Shown here in pieces: positions 54,101 through 61,885 of a DNA stretch of 64,000 nt. The position numbers were made by a program, and so were the translations under genes. The notes below the pieces were generated by a model that had not been told where the DNA came from, searched no databases, and was given only the letters and a program-made list of their open reading frames with translations. The DNA lies in assembly GCF_001894945.1 (NCBI RefSeq), contig NZ_BCXE01000035.1, positions 1 to 64,000 of the forward strand, given 5' to 3'. Every line of letters begins with the position of its first letter. Position 1 is the first letter of the stretch. The DNA comes from Rhodococcus ruber NBRC 15591. Its GTDB lineage: Bacteria > Actinomycetota > Actinomycetes > Mycobacteriales > Mycobacteriaceae.

Positions 54101-57100
54101 GGCGCGTCCGTGAGACCGACCTGGAGGCATTCGGGCATGCCGACGTGCCGTTCGAGCGCATCGTCGAGGTCCTCGATCCGGAGCGGTCCCAGGCGCGGCA
54201 CCCGCTGTTCCAGATCGCGCTCAGCTTCCAGAACCTGGCGCGCACCCGCCTCGAACTGCCGGGACTGACCGTCGAACCGGTCGACTTCGACGTCGATCAG
54301 GCGAAGTTCGATCTGCAGGTGACCGTCTCGGACGTGGTCACCGAGGACGGCGAGCCGGACGGACTGTCCGTGGCGTTGACCTATGCGACCGATCTGTTCG
54401 ACGCCGGCACCATGGAGTCCTTCGCCCAGCGCTTCACCCGCGTCCTCACGGCGGTAGCCGCCGACCCGGCCACCGTGGTCGGGGACATCCCGCTCCTGCC
54501 GGACGAGGAACGCGCCACCGTGCTCGAGGCATGGAATTCGCCGGGCACTCGCGCCGCCGACGGGACTCTCGTCGGCCGGTTCCAGGCGCAGGCCCACCGG
54601 ACCCCCGACGCGGTCGCCGTCACCGCCGGTGGCCGCAGCCTGACCTACGGGGAGCTGGCGTCGCGCGTGAACCGCCTCGCCCGCACCCTGATCGACCGGG
54701 GGGTACGACCGGACACCCTCGTGGCCGTGGCGCTCCCACGCACCGAGGAACTCGTCGTCGGGCTCCTCGCCGTGCTGCAGGCCGGCGGCGCCTACCTGCC
54801 GCTGGACCTGACGTATCCGGCCGACCGCCTCGAGTTCATGCTCCGCGACGCCGCCCCCGTCTGCGTGCTCGTCTCGGGCACCGACCGGGAAGCATTGCCC
54901 GACAGTGCTGTCGAGGCGATCGACGTGTCGGCTCTCGAGTTGTCCGCGATCTCGGACGCGCCGGTCGGCGACGACGAACGACAGGCCCCGCTACGCGGCG
55001 ACAACCTCGCGTACGTCATCTACACGTCCGGTTCCACCGGCCGCCCCAAGGGCGTGCAGGTGCCGCACCGGACGGTACTGGAACTGTTCGAGAACACCTG
55101 GCCCGCATTCGAGTTCGGCGAGCACGACGTGTGGACCATGTTCCACTCCTACGCGTTCGACTTCTCCGTGTGGGAGTTGTGGGGACCGCTGCTCCACGGC
55201 GGCCGGCTCGTCGTCGTCGATCACTACACCTCGCGCTCGCCCGAGGACTTCCGCGCCCTGCTGGCCCGGGAGCAGGTGACCGTGCTCAACCAGACACCGT
55301 CGGCGTTCTACCAGCTCGCCGAGGCGGACCGCGCGGCGGCGGAAGGCGGCGGGGAGTCCGGCCTCCCGGCGCTGCGGTACGTGATCTTCGGCGGTGAGGC
55401 ACTCGATCTGCGGCAGCTCGCCGGCTGGTACACCCGGCACGCCGAGGATGCGCCGCGGTTGGTCAACATGTACGGCATCACCGAGACCACCGTGCACGTC
55501 TCGCACCTCCCGCTCTCCGCGGCCGACACGACACTCGCCGCGAGCGTGATCGGCCGCGGCATCCCGGGCCTGGGCATCTATGTCCTCGACGCGCGCCTGC
55601 AGCCCGTCCCGGTCGGCGTGCCGGGGGAGATGTACGTGCGCGGGGCGCAGCTCACGCGCGGGTACCTGGGACGCGCCGACCTCACCTCCGGCCGATTCGT
55701 CGCCGATCCGTTCGGCGCTCCCGGCACCCGCATGTACCGGACCGGTGACATCGCCCGCTGGAACGCGCACGGCATGCTCGAGTACGCCGGGCGCAGCGAC
55801 TCGCAAGTCCAGCTGCGCGGATTCCGCATCGAACTCGGGGAGATCGAGGCTGCTCTCACCGGGGTCGACGGTGTGGCACAGGCCGTCGCGGTCGTACGCA
55901 CCGACGAGCGCACCGGCGACCGTCTCGTCGGCTACGTGGTGCCGCGCGCGGGCCGGGACCTCGATCCTGCGGCGGTGCTGGACTCGGTGGCCCGGTTCCT
56001 CACCGGCTACATGGTTCCCGACGCGATCGTGATGCTCGAGGCGTTGCCGCTCACCGCCAACGGCAAGCTCGATCGCAAAGCCCTTCCCGCTCCGGTATTC
56101 AAGGGTGACAAGAAGTCCCGTGCCCCTGGCACGGCCGCCGAGATCGCGATCGCGGAGGTCTTCGCGGAGGTCCTGGGAGTGGAACGGATCGGCGCCGACG
56201 ATTCGTTCTTCGCGCTCGGAGGCGACAGCATCGTCTCGATCCAGCTGGTGTCGCGGGCGAAGGCCCGCGGTGTGGTCTTCACCCCCCGCGACGTGTTCGA
56301 ACGCAAGACCGTGGCCGGGCTCGCCGAGGTCGCGCGCGTCGGTGCGGAGGCGGCGGCCCCCGCGCTGGCCGAGCTTCCCGGCGGCGGCGTCGGCGACATC
56401 CCGTTGACGCCGATCGTCCGGTACATGGTCGAACGCGGCGGCCGATTCGATCGTTACACCCAGACGCTCGCGCTGGAACTGCCGGCCGGCATCGACCGCG
56501 ACGGCGTCGTGGGAACCCTCACGGCCGTCCTCGACCGTCACGACATGCTCCGGGCCCGATTGCGCCGCAACGACTCCGGTGACTGGGAGCTGTCGACCAC
56601 GCCGCCGGGCAGCGTCGACGTCGATGCGCTCGTCACCCGCGTCGAGGTCGCGGCCGGGACGGACGAACAAGCGCTCGCCGACCTCGCCGCGCGGGCACTC
56701 GACGAGGCCGAGTCGCGCCTGCGACCGGCCGAGGGCGTCGTGCTGCAGTTCGTGTGGCTCGACCCGGGCGCGGCGCGCACCGGACGGCTCGTCGTCGTCG
56801 CGCACCACCTCGTCGTCGACGGCGTCTCCTGGCGCATCCTGGTCCCGGATCTCGTCACGGCGTGGGCGCAGCTGTCGAACGGTGGACGGCCCGAGCTCCA
56901 GCCGGTCGGCACGTCGTTCCGGCGCTGGGCGCACGCCCTCGCCGAGACCGCGGTCCCGGCCCGTTCGGCCGAGCTCGGGCTGTGGCGCTCGATCGTCGAG
57001 GGCCCCGATCCGCTGCTCGGCGCGCGCCCGTTCGATCCAGCGGTCGACCTCGCCTCCACGGTGGACAAGGTGCGGATCCAGGTCGATCCCGCGACGACCG

Positions 57101-60100
57101 ACGCGTTGCTGACGACGTTGCCCGCACGGTTCCACGGCGGCGTCAACGACGCCCTGCTCGCCGCGCTGGCGCTCGCCGTCGCCCGCTGGCGCCGCGACCG
57201 GGGCGTCGACGAGCCGTCCGCGCTGGTCCGGCTCGAGGGGCACGGTCGCGAGGAGGAGGTCGTCCCCGGCGCGGACCTCGGCCGCACCGTCGGCTGGTTC
57301 ACCACCATGTACCCGGTCCGGCTCGATCTGTCCGGTGTGGATCTCGACGACGCGTTCGCCGGGGGCCGCGCCGCGGGCACCGCGATCAAGGCCGTCAAGG
57401 AGAACCTGCGCGCCGTACCGGACAAGGGCATCGGCTACGGGTTGCTGCGCTACCTCGACCCCGCCGCCGGAGCCGTGCTCGGGTCGCTGCCCGCCGGGCA
57501 GATCAGCTTCAACTATCTCGGCCGGATCGACGCCGGCGAGATCCCCGAAGGTGCTGCGGGGCTCGGCTGGCTGCCGGCCGGCGACCTCGGCGACCTGTCG
57601 GGCCGCGACGATGCCGACGCCCCCGCGATGGCCACGATCGACATCAACGCGGTCGTGATCGGCGGCCGGCTCGGAGCGAACATCGGGTATGCGAGTGGCC
57701 TCCTCGGCCGCGACGACGTCGAGAAGCTCGCCCAGTTGTGGGTGCGCGCCCTCGAAGCGCTCGCCGCCCATGCTGCCCGACCCGATTCGGGCGGCCTGAC
57801 CCCGTCCGACGTCCCTCTCGTGCATGTGGGCCAGAGCGACCTGGACACCTGGGAGACGCGGTACCCCACCCTGGTCGACGCGTGGCCGCTCGCCCCGCTG
57901 CAGTCCGGCCTGCTCTTCCACGCGATGCTCGCCGACGGCCGAGCCGACGTCTACACCACCCAGGTGTTGCTCCACCTCACGGGCCGGGTCGATGTGGCCC
58001 GGTTGCGCCGGGCGGCGGAGGCGCTGCTCGAGCGCCATCCCAATCTGCGCACGGCGTTCGTCGCCGGCGAGTCCGGAGAACCGGTACAGCTGGTGCTCGA
58101 CGACGTCGCCCTGCCGTGGCGCGAGGTCGACTCGCTCGGGGCGGACGGCTCCGAACTGGAGTCGACGGTGCGTGCGGACCAGGACGTCCCGTTCGACATG
58201 GCCGCCCCGCCGCTGATCCGCTTCCTCGTGGTGCGGACCGCCCCGGACGCGTGGACGCTGGCCGTCAGCAGCCACCACATCCTGCTCGACGGGTGGTCGA
58301 TGCCGCTGCTGCTCAAGGACCTGCTCACCCTGTATGCCACCGACGCCGACGCGACGATCCTGCCGCGGGTACCTGCGTATCGCAGCTATCTCGAGTGGTT
58401 GGCCACGCGCGACCACGTCCGGTCCCGTCAAGCCTGGGCGGACGCACTGGCGGGCCTCGAGGAGCCGGCCATGCTCGCCGAGGTGCTCGGTGACGGCGAG
58501 ACGGGAGCCGCGGGCGGCGCGGAGCACCGCGTGGCAGTCGACGCCGACACCACCGCTGCACTGACCGAGTACGCGAGCCGGATCGGCGTCACCGTCAACA
58601 CCGTCCTCCAGGCGGCCTGGGCCGTGCTGTTGGCGCGGTCGACCGGCCGCGACGACGTGGTGTTCGGAACCACCGTCTCCGGCCGGCCCGCCGGACTCGA
58701 CGGTGTCGAATCGATGGTCGGGTTGTTCATCAACACGATTCCGGTGCGCGTCCGCCTCGACCCGGACACCACGGTCGACGCGTCGCTGCGTGCCCTGCAG
58801 GCAGAGCAGGCGGACCTGCTCGACCACCACCACATCGGGCTCGCGGAGATCCAGCAGCTCGCCGGGACCGGCGCGCTGTTCGACACCCTGCTGGTGTACG
58901 AGTCGTACCCGATCGACCGGAGCGGTCTCGAGCAGGCGAGCTCGATCGACGGCATGATCGTCGCCGGCGTGAACACTCGCGATGCGACCCACTATCCGCT
59001 CACGGTGGTGGCCACGGTCGAAGAGTCGCTGACCTTCGGGTTCAAGTACCGCAGGGACGTCTTCACGGCGTCCACCGTGCAGGTCCTCGCGCAGCGCTAC
59101 CTCCGGGTGCTCGGCGGCTTCGTCGCCGGAACTGCCGGGACGACGGGACAGCTCGAGATCCTCGGCGACGCCGAGCGGGACGATCTCGTCCGGCGGACCG
59201 GAGGCCCGGCGGAACCTGCCGTGCCGTTGGCCGACCTGCTGTCCGCCGCCGCCCGCGACCCGCAGTCGTCCGCCCTGTCGTACGACGGTCGCGAACTGAC
59301 CTATGCCGAGCTCGACGCCCGCTCGTCGAGGCTCGCGCGTCTGCTCATCGCGCGCGGCGTCGGACCCGAGGACGTCGTGGCCGTGGGACTGACCCGCTCC
59401 TTCGAGTCCGTCGTCTCGGTGTGGGCGGTCGCCAAGACCGGCGCAGCGTACGTTCCCGTCGATCCCAACTACCCCGCAGACCGGGTCCTGCACATGGTCA
59501 CCGACTCCGGGGCGCGGACCGGCCTGACCGTGGCGGCCGAACGCACTGTCCTGCCCGACACGATCCCGTGGGTGGTGCTCGACGACGATGGGATCGAGTC
59601 CGAACTCGACGCGCTGTCGACTGCGCCGGTGACCGACCGCGACCGGCTGCGTCCGCTGCGCGTGGACAATCCCGCCTACGTCATCTACACCTCCGGTTCC
59701 ACCGGGCTGCCGAAGGGCGTCGTCGTCACCCACACCGGGCTGGCGAACTTCGCCGCAGAACAGCACGAGCGTTACGCCCTCGGCCCGGCGACCCGGGCGC
59801 TGCACTTCGCGTCGCCGAGCTTCGACGCGTCGGTGCTCGAACTGCTGCTCGCGGTCGAGCCCGGGGCCACGCTGGTGATCGCGCCGCCCACCGTCTACGG
59901 CGGCGCAGACCTGGCGGACCTGCTGCGCCGCGAACGCGTCACCCATGCGTTCGTGACTCCGGCGGCTCTCGCGTCGGTCGACCCCGCGGGTCTCGACGAC
60001 CTGCGGACCGTCGTGGTCGGCGGCGAGGCCTGCCCACCCGAGCTCGTCGCGCGATGGGCGCCGGGCCGGGCGTTCCACAACGGGTACGGGCCCACCGAGA

Positions 60101-61779
60101 CCACCATCATGACCAACATCAGCGATCCGCTCACCCCCGGCGGTCCGATCACCATCGGCGGGCCGCTCCGGGGCACACGCTCGCTCGTCCTCGACGGCCG
60201 GCTCCGTCCCGTGCCGGTCGGGGTGGCGGGTGAGCTGTACCTGTCCGGCGTCCAGTTGGCCCGGGGTTACCACGCCCGGGCATCGCTGACCGCCGCCCGG
60301 TTCGTCGCCGACCCGTACGGCACCGGCAACCGTCTCTACCGCACGGGCGATGTCGTGCGATGGACCGAGTCCGGTGAGATCGAGTACGTGGGCCGGTCGG
60401 ACTTCCAGGTGAAGATCCGCGGCTTCCGGATCGAACTCGGGGAGATCGACGCCGTGCTCCGTCGAGATCCGTCGGTCGACTTCGCCGTCACCGTCGGCCG
60501 GACGTCCGAGGCGGGGGTCGTGAGGTTGGTCTCCTACGTGACCGCGCGGCCGTCGGCGACCGTCGACACCGCCGCGTTGCTGGCCTCGGCGGCGAGGGCG
60601 CTGCCGGGGCACATGGTGCCGTCGTCGATCGTCGTCCTCGACGACGTGCCTCTCACCCCGGTGGGCAAGCTCGACCGTGAGGCGCTGCCGGAACCGGACA
60701 CCGCCACCCGCCCGTACCGCGCCCCGGAGACCGAGGTGCAGCGGGTCGTCGCGGACATGTTCGCCGAAGTGCTCGGGCTCGACCGGGTCGGCCTCGACGA
60801 CGACTTCTTCGAACTCGGGGGCAATTCCCTGGTGGCGACCCAGGTCGTCGCGCGCCTGCGGGATGTCCTCGGGGTGCAGGTGCGGGTGCCGTGGCTGCTC
60901 GCGGCACCGACGGTGGCGGCGTTCGCCGCACGTCTCGGAGGCGGCGTCGGAGAGGACGCGGCGCTCGCCGTCGTACTACCGCTGCGCGCCGGTGAGCCCG
61001 ACGTGACGCCGCTGTTCTGCATCCATCCGATGATCGGCCTGGCGTGGCCCTATGCGGCCCTTGCCGCGCGGCTCGCTCCCGGCCGCCCGGTCTTCGGGCT
61101 GCAGACGCCGGCGCTCACGGACCCGGGATTCGTGCCGACGTCGATCGAGGCGCTCGCGCGGCGATATGCCGACGAGATCGTGCGGGTCCGACCCGGCGGC
61201 CCCTACCGGCTGGCAGGCTGGTCGCTCGGGGGTGTGCTCGCCCACGCGGTGGCGGTGGAGTTGCAGGCCCGAGGCCTGCGAGTCGAACACCTCGCGATGC
61301 TCGACTGCATTCCGCGGATCGACACGGACCGCTTCGGCACGGAATTCGCCGAGAATCTCCGCAGCCTCGGAGTGGACGTGGATCCGGAGGCGCTCCGCGA
61401 CGGTCTGCCGCCGGAGGCGGCGAGCGCCGTGGCTGCCGCGGTGCCCGCCGAACTGATCGACCTCGACGCGCAGCGAGTACAGCGCATCTTCGCTACCGCG
61501 GTGCTCTCCCCGGAGTTGATCAACCGGCACGAGCCGGGACTGTTCGCCGGCGACGTCGCCTTCTTCAGTGCGCGTGACGAACACCCGAGCGAAGCGGATG
61601 CGGCGAACCTGTGGGCCCCGCACGTGACCGGCCGGGTCCGGAACCGGTTCGTACCGGGGGCGCACGGCGCGATGATGGATCCCCCCGCACTCGACGTGAT
61701 CGTGCCGGAGTTGGATCGTGACTCGATCGATGTGACGGATGTGATCGGTGAGGTTTATGACCCGCCGTCCGCAAGGTAA
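48121..61779 (+). CDS. NRPS-5: tetramodular NRPS with epimerase and terminal thioesterase
   Basis: About 4552 residues. Order: Arg-rich tail (1-35), A1 (~35-525), T, C, A2 (~1080-1590), T, C, A3 (~2140-2655), T (LGGDSI), E (~2745-3220), C (D-donor type), A4 (~3700-4195), T, TE (~4280-4535). A codes: A1 and A4 DALFVGGIMK (hydrophobic, unassigned), A2 DVWDFILVSK (as in NRPS-1 module 5), A3 DFWNIGMVHK, the textbook threonine code. The E domain is intact, so the third residue should be a D-configured Thr. The TE has FCIHPMIG, GWSLGG (Ser codon 61222-61224), AMLDC and GAHGAMMD. It initiates with A-T and ends with TE, so it reads as a complete four-residue line. Start: ATG 48121 has GGAG 9 nt upstream. 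GTG 48067, with AGAGGGA at 8 nt, is an equally good choice. Confidence 0.95.
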   Translation: MSVDGSGDRRPDDSRGRRPARQRPSRRRGPRAALLPQLLAAAVERDPAAAAVVFEDRTLSYGELDSASSRLARLLIRRGIGPEDVVAVASTRSIESVLSVWAVAKAGAAFVPVDPNYPEDRVRHMIDDSGARAGLTLTASVPDLPGSVPWIALDSTETRAALAEQSAAPVALEDRVRTLRAEHPAYVIYTSGSTGRPKGVVVTHTGLEGFCAEQVERYALTPASRTLHFASPSFDASVLELLLAVGAGSTMVIAPPSVYGGEDLAELLRSRQVTHAFVTPAALASVDPAGLDTLAMVVVGGEACPPDLVARWAPGRRFFNGYGPTETTIMTNISHALQPGEQVTIGRAIRGMTAHVLDERLNPVPAGVVGELYLEGPGLARGYHRRAALTAERFVAGVGGTRLYRTGDLVRSGEAGLIYMGRNDFQVKIRGFRIELGEIDAALAAHPDADFAVTVGREAPSGEARLVSYVHPVPGADVDPDALTEFVSHRLPAHMVPAVIVPLDRIPLTPVGKLDRSALPEPELPTHEYRAPRSATEQAVAEVFTELLGAERAGLDDDFFELGGNSLVATRAAARLGERLATRVPARLLFEASTVEGLAALVEPSVGAGAQQPLVAGPRPDPIPLSLAQQRMWFLNRFDPASAANNIPVALRVRGALDVDALRRALADVVARHEVLRTVYPEHDGIGSQLILPPEEAAHPLDPVPTAPDEIAAAVARLATAGFDVTSEVPLRVELLRSADDEHVLVVVVHHIAADGASIAPFVRDLVTAYVARSGGAAPAWEPLAVQYADYALWQRAVLGDESDPASPAAREIEFWRGALADLPDRLDLPTDRPRPVEASGRGATVDFEVDAALHEAVEAAAQATGTSAFMVVHAALAVLLSRLSGTADIAIGTPVAGRGERALDDLVGMFVNTLVLRTRVEPDATFAELLGRVRDVDLAAFDNAELPFERLVEVLDPVRSAGHHPLFQVALFFQNLDRAEVTLPDVEIESVDLGGAVAKFDLQLTVSPREEAGKPAGMSAQFTYATDLFDESTVQGFAGRLIRLLAALAAGTDRVVGDLDLLDTAEHRALAAGNDRAVHPVRAAGLLAAYRDAAARRPDAAAVVFGDETLTYAQFDARVNRLARYLVGLGVGPETLVALAIRRSIDLPVAIYAVVAAGGAYVPLDPDHPADRIGHILSTAQPVCVLSTRADAADLPGTVAPVLVDDLDLRGYAPDPIRDDELAGPIRPGTPAYVIFTSGSTGRPKGVCVSHEAIVNQLEWMAHEYEIAAGDVYLQKTATTFDVSLWGWFLPLRAGAALVVATHDGHRDPVYVAETIARHGVTLTDFVPSMLSVFAAHAPAGTCSTLRHVFVIGEALPPETVDAFRRVCAAAVHNLYGPTEAAVSVTYWPAGDEQQSVPIGVPEWNVRVYVLDGRLHPVPVGVPGELYLAGVQLARGYVGRPDLTADRFVADPLGAPGARMYRTGDLVRWRRTASGQQVLDYIGRTDFQVKFRGQRIELGEIESALLAQPTVGQAVALVVPTVTGEQLVGYVVPAPGATVETAQLLGAVAETLPAYMVPSALVVLDAFPLNASGKLDRKALPEPVFETRGFRGPRTPVEEIVAGVFADVLGLDRVGLDDDFFALGGNSLVATQVAARLGAALDTKVAVRVLFETPGVEALATRLESEFGRTRRVALRARPRPEIIPLSLAQQRMWFLNRFDPDSAVNNLPLAIRLRGNLDVEALRAAIDDVVFRHESLRTVYPEVDGVPRQVVLPTADPAAGLEPEPVSETGLAAAVAAEIGAGFDVTTGVPLRLKLFRLSSPEHVLVVVLHHISGDGFSMGPLTRDVMLAYAARAAGREPDWAPPAIQYADYALWQREVLGAEDDPRSVLAQQLGYWRGTLSGIPDQLDLPTDRPRPPVASNRGALTGFSIDAGTHAALAALARAHGVTLFMVVHAALATVLARLSGTEDIVIGTPVAGRGEAELDDVIGMFVNTLVLRTPVGPGDTFAALLGRVRETDLEAFGHADVPFERIVEVLDPERSQARHPLFQIALSFQNLARTRLELPGLTVEPVDFDVDQAKFDLQVTVSDVVTEDGEPDGLSVALTYATDLFDAGTMESFAQRFTRVLTAVAADPATVVGDIPLLPDEERATVLEAWNSPGTRAADGTLVGRFQAQAHRTPDAVAVTAGGRSLTYGELASRVNRLARTLIDRGVRPDTLVAVALPRTEELVVGLLAVLQAGGAYLPLDLTYPADRLEFMLRDAAPVCVLVSGTDREALPDSAVEAIDVSALELSAISDAPVGDDERQAPLRGDNLAYVIYTSGSTGRPKGVQVPHRTVLELFENTWPAFEFGEHDVWTMFHSYAFDFSVWELWGPLLHGGRLVVVDHYTSRSPEDFRALLAREQVTVLNQTPSAFYQLAEADRAAAEGGGESGLPALRYVIFGGEALDLRQLAGWYTRHAEDAPRLVNMYGITETTVHVSHLPLSAADTTLAASVIGRGIPGLGIYVLDARLQPVPVGVPGEMYVRGAQLTRGYLGRADLTSGRFVADPFGAPGTRMYRTGDIARWNAHGMLEYAGRSDSQVQLRGFRIELGEIEAALTGVDGVAQAVAVVRTDERTGDRLVGYVVPRAGRDLDPAAVLDSVARFLTGYMVPDAIVMLEALPLTANGKLDRKALPAPVFKGDKKSRAPGTAAEIAIAEVFAEVLGVERIGADDSFFALGGDSIVSIQLVSRAKARGVVFTPRDVFERKTVAGLAEVARVGAEAAAPALAELPGGGVGDIPLTPIVRYMVERGGRFDRYTQTLALELPAGIDRDGVVGTLTAVLDRHDMLRARLRRNDSGDWELSTTPPGSVDVDALVTRVEVAAGTDEQALADLAARALDEAESRLRPAEGVVLQFVWLDPGAARTGRLVVVAHHLVVDGVSWRILVPDLVTAWAQLSNGGRPELQPVGTSFRRWAHALAETAVPARSAELGLWRSIVEGPDPLLGARPFDPAVDLASTVDKVRIQVDPATTDALLTTLPARFHGGVNDALLAALALAVARWRRDRGVDEPSALVRLEGHGREEEVVPGADLGRTVGWFTTMYPVRLDLSGVDLDDAFAGGRAAGTAIKAVKENLRAVPDKGIGYGLLRYLDPAAGAVLGSLPAGQISFNYLGRIDAGEIPEGAAGLGWLPAGDLGDLSGRDDADAPAMATIDINAVVIGGRLGANIGYASGLLGRDDVEKLAQLWVRALEALAAHAARPDSGGLTPSDVPLVHVGQSDLDTWETRYPTLVDAWPLAPLQSGLLFHAMLADGRADVYTTQVLLHLTGRVDVARLRRAAEALLERHPNLRTAFVAGESGEPVQLVLDDVALPWREVDSLGADGSELESTVRADQDVPFDMAAPPLIRFLVVRTAPDAWTLAVSSHHILLDGWSMPLLLKDLLTLYATDADATILPRVPAYRSYLEWLATRDHVRSRQAWADALAGLEEPAMLAEVLGDGETGAAGGAEHRVAVDADTTAALTEYASRIGVTVNTVLQAAWAVLLARSTGRDDVVFGTTVSGRPAGLDGVESMVGLFINTIPVRVRLDPDTTVDASLRALQAEQADLLDHHHIGLAEIQQLAGTGALFDTLLVYESYPIDRSGLEQASSIDGMIVAGVNTRDATHYPLTVVATVEESLTFGFKYRRDVFTASTVQVLAQRYLRVLGGFVAGTAGTTGQLEILGDAERDDLVRRTGGPAEPAVPLADLLSAAARDPQSSALSYDGRELTYAELDARSSRLARLLIARGVGPEDVVAVGLTRSFESVVSVWAVAKTGAAYVPVDPNYPADRVLHMVTDSGARTGLTVAAERTVLPDTIPWVVLDDDGIESELDALSTAPVTDRDRLRPLRVDNPAYVIYTSGSTGLPKGVVVTHTGLANFAAEQHERYALGPATRALHFASPSFDASVLELLLAVEPGATLVIAPPTVYGGADLADLLRRERVTHAFVTPAALASVDPAGLDDLRTVVVGGEACPPELVARWAPGRAFHNGYGPTETTIMTNISDPLTPGGPITIGGPLRGTRSLVLDGRLRPVPVGVAGELYLSGVQLARGYHARASLTAARFVADPYGTGNRLYRTGDVVRWTESGEIEYVGRSDFQVKIRGFRIELGEIDAVLRRDPSVDFAVTVGRTSEAGVVRLVSYVTARPSATVDTAALLASAARALPGHMVPSSIVVLDDVPLTPVGKLDREALPEPDTATRPYRAPETEVQRVVADMFAEVLGLDRVGLDDDFFELGGNSLVATQVVARLRDVLGVQVRVPWLLAAPTVAAFAARLGGGVGEDAALAVVLPLRAGEPDVTPLFCIHPMIGLAWPYAALAARLAPGRPVFGLQTPALTDPGFVPTSIEALARRYADEIVRVRPGGPYRLAGWSLGGVLAHAVAVELQARGLRVEHLAMLDCIPRIDTDRFGTEFAENLRSLGVDVDPEALRDGLPPEAASAVAAAVPAELIDLDAQRVQRIFATAVLSPELINRHEPGLFAGDVAFFSARDEHPSEADAANLWAPHVTGRVRNRFVPGAHGAMMDPPALDVIVPELDRDSIDVTDVIGEVYDPPSAR
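48215..49950 (+). other. NRPS-5 module 1: A-T (initiation)
   Basis: A TSGSTG is at ~48688 and T LGGNSL at ~49804. A code DALFVGGIMK, as in NRPS-4 module 1. Confidence 0.86.
49955..53125 (+). other. NRPS-5 module 2: C-A-T
   Basis: C HHIAADG is at ~50368, A TSGSTG at ~51832 and T LGGNSL at ~52990. A code DVWDFILVSK, identical to NRPS-1 module 5. Both share the less common [14 protein letters not shown] form of A8. Confidence 0.86.
53125..57790 (+). other. NRPS-5 module 3: C-A(Thr)-T-E
   Basis: C HHISGDG is at ~53553, A TSGSTG at ~55024, T LGGDSI at ~56215 and E HHLVVDG at ~56803 with EGHGREE, RTVGWFT and FNYLGR intact. A code DFWNIGMVHK is threonine. The module should present a D-Thr epimer to the next C domain. 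Confidence 0.92.
57790..60950 (+). other. NRPS-5 module 4: C(D-donor type)-A-T
   Basis: C begins [15 protein letters not shown] and has HHILLDG at ~58273. A TSGSTG is at ~59689 and T LGGNSL at ~60814. A code DALFVGGIMK. Confidence 0.87.
60955..61700 (+). other. NRPS-5 type I thioesterase domain
   Basis: LFCIHPMIGLAW, AGWSLGG (Ser codon 61222-61224), LAMLDC and PGAHGAMMD (His). It differs from the NRPS-3 and NRPS-4 TEs around the histidine, which is HG rather than HW. Confidence 0.9.
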
Positions 61780-61827
61780 CGTTCGTCCGCGTGCTGTCGA
61801 TTCAGTACATGCTGCGCCGCAGGGCGC

Positions 61828-61845
61828 ACCCCGGTCCGCCGGGGT
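61828..61845 (+). terminator. Small hairpin between NRPS-5 and the mycolyltransferase gene
   Basis: A 7-bp stem with a 4-nt loop (ACCCCGG-TCCG-CCGGGGT) lies 49 nt after the NRPS-5 stop and 41 nt before the next start. It could be a weak terminator or a leader structure. Confidence 0.3.
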
Positions 61846-61885
61846 TCGGGGACGCCCGCCTGCCGGGCCTGAGGAGGTTGACGGA

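Noticed and set aside
2-61779. CRISPR array or insertion sequence behind the repeats
   Set aside because: Repeats are homologous NRPS domains at module spacing. No short regular repeats with unique spacers, transposase or terminal inverted repeats were seen.
61748-61885. Longer mycolyltransferase starting at 61748, overlapping the NRPS-5 end
   Set aside because: The upstream residues do not resemble a signal peptide, while ATG 61886 has a strong GAGGAGG site and a clean signal sequence.
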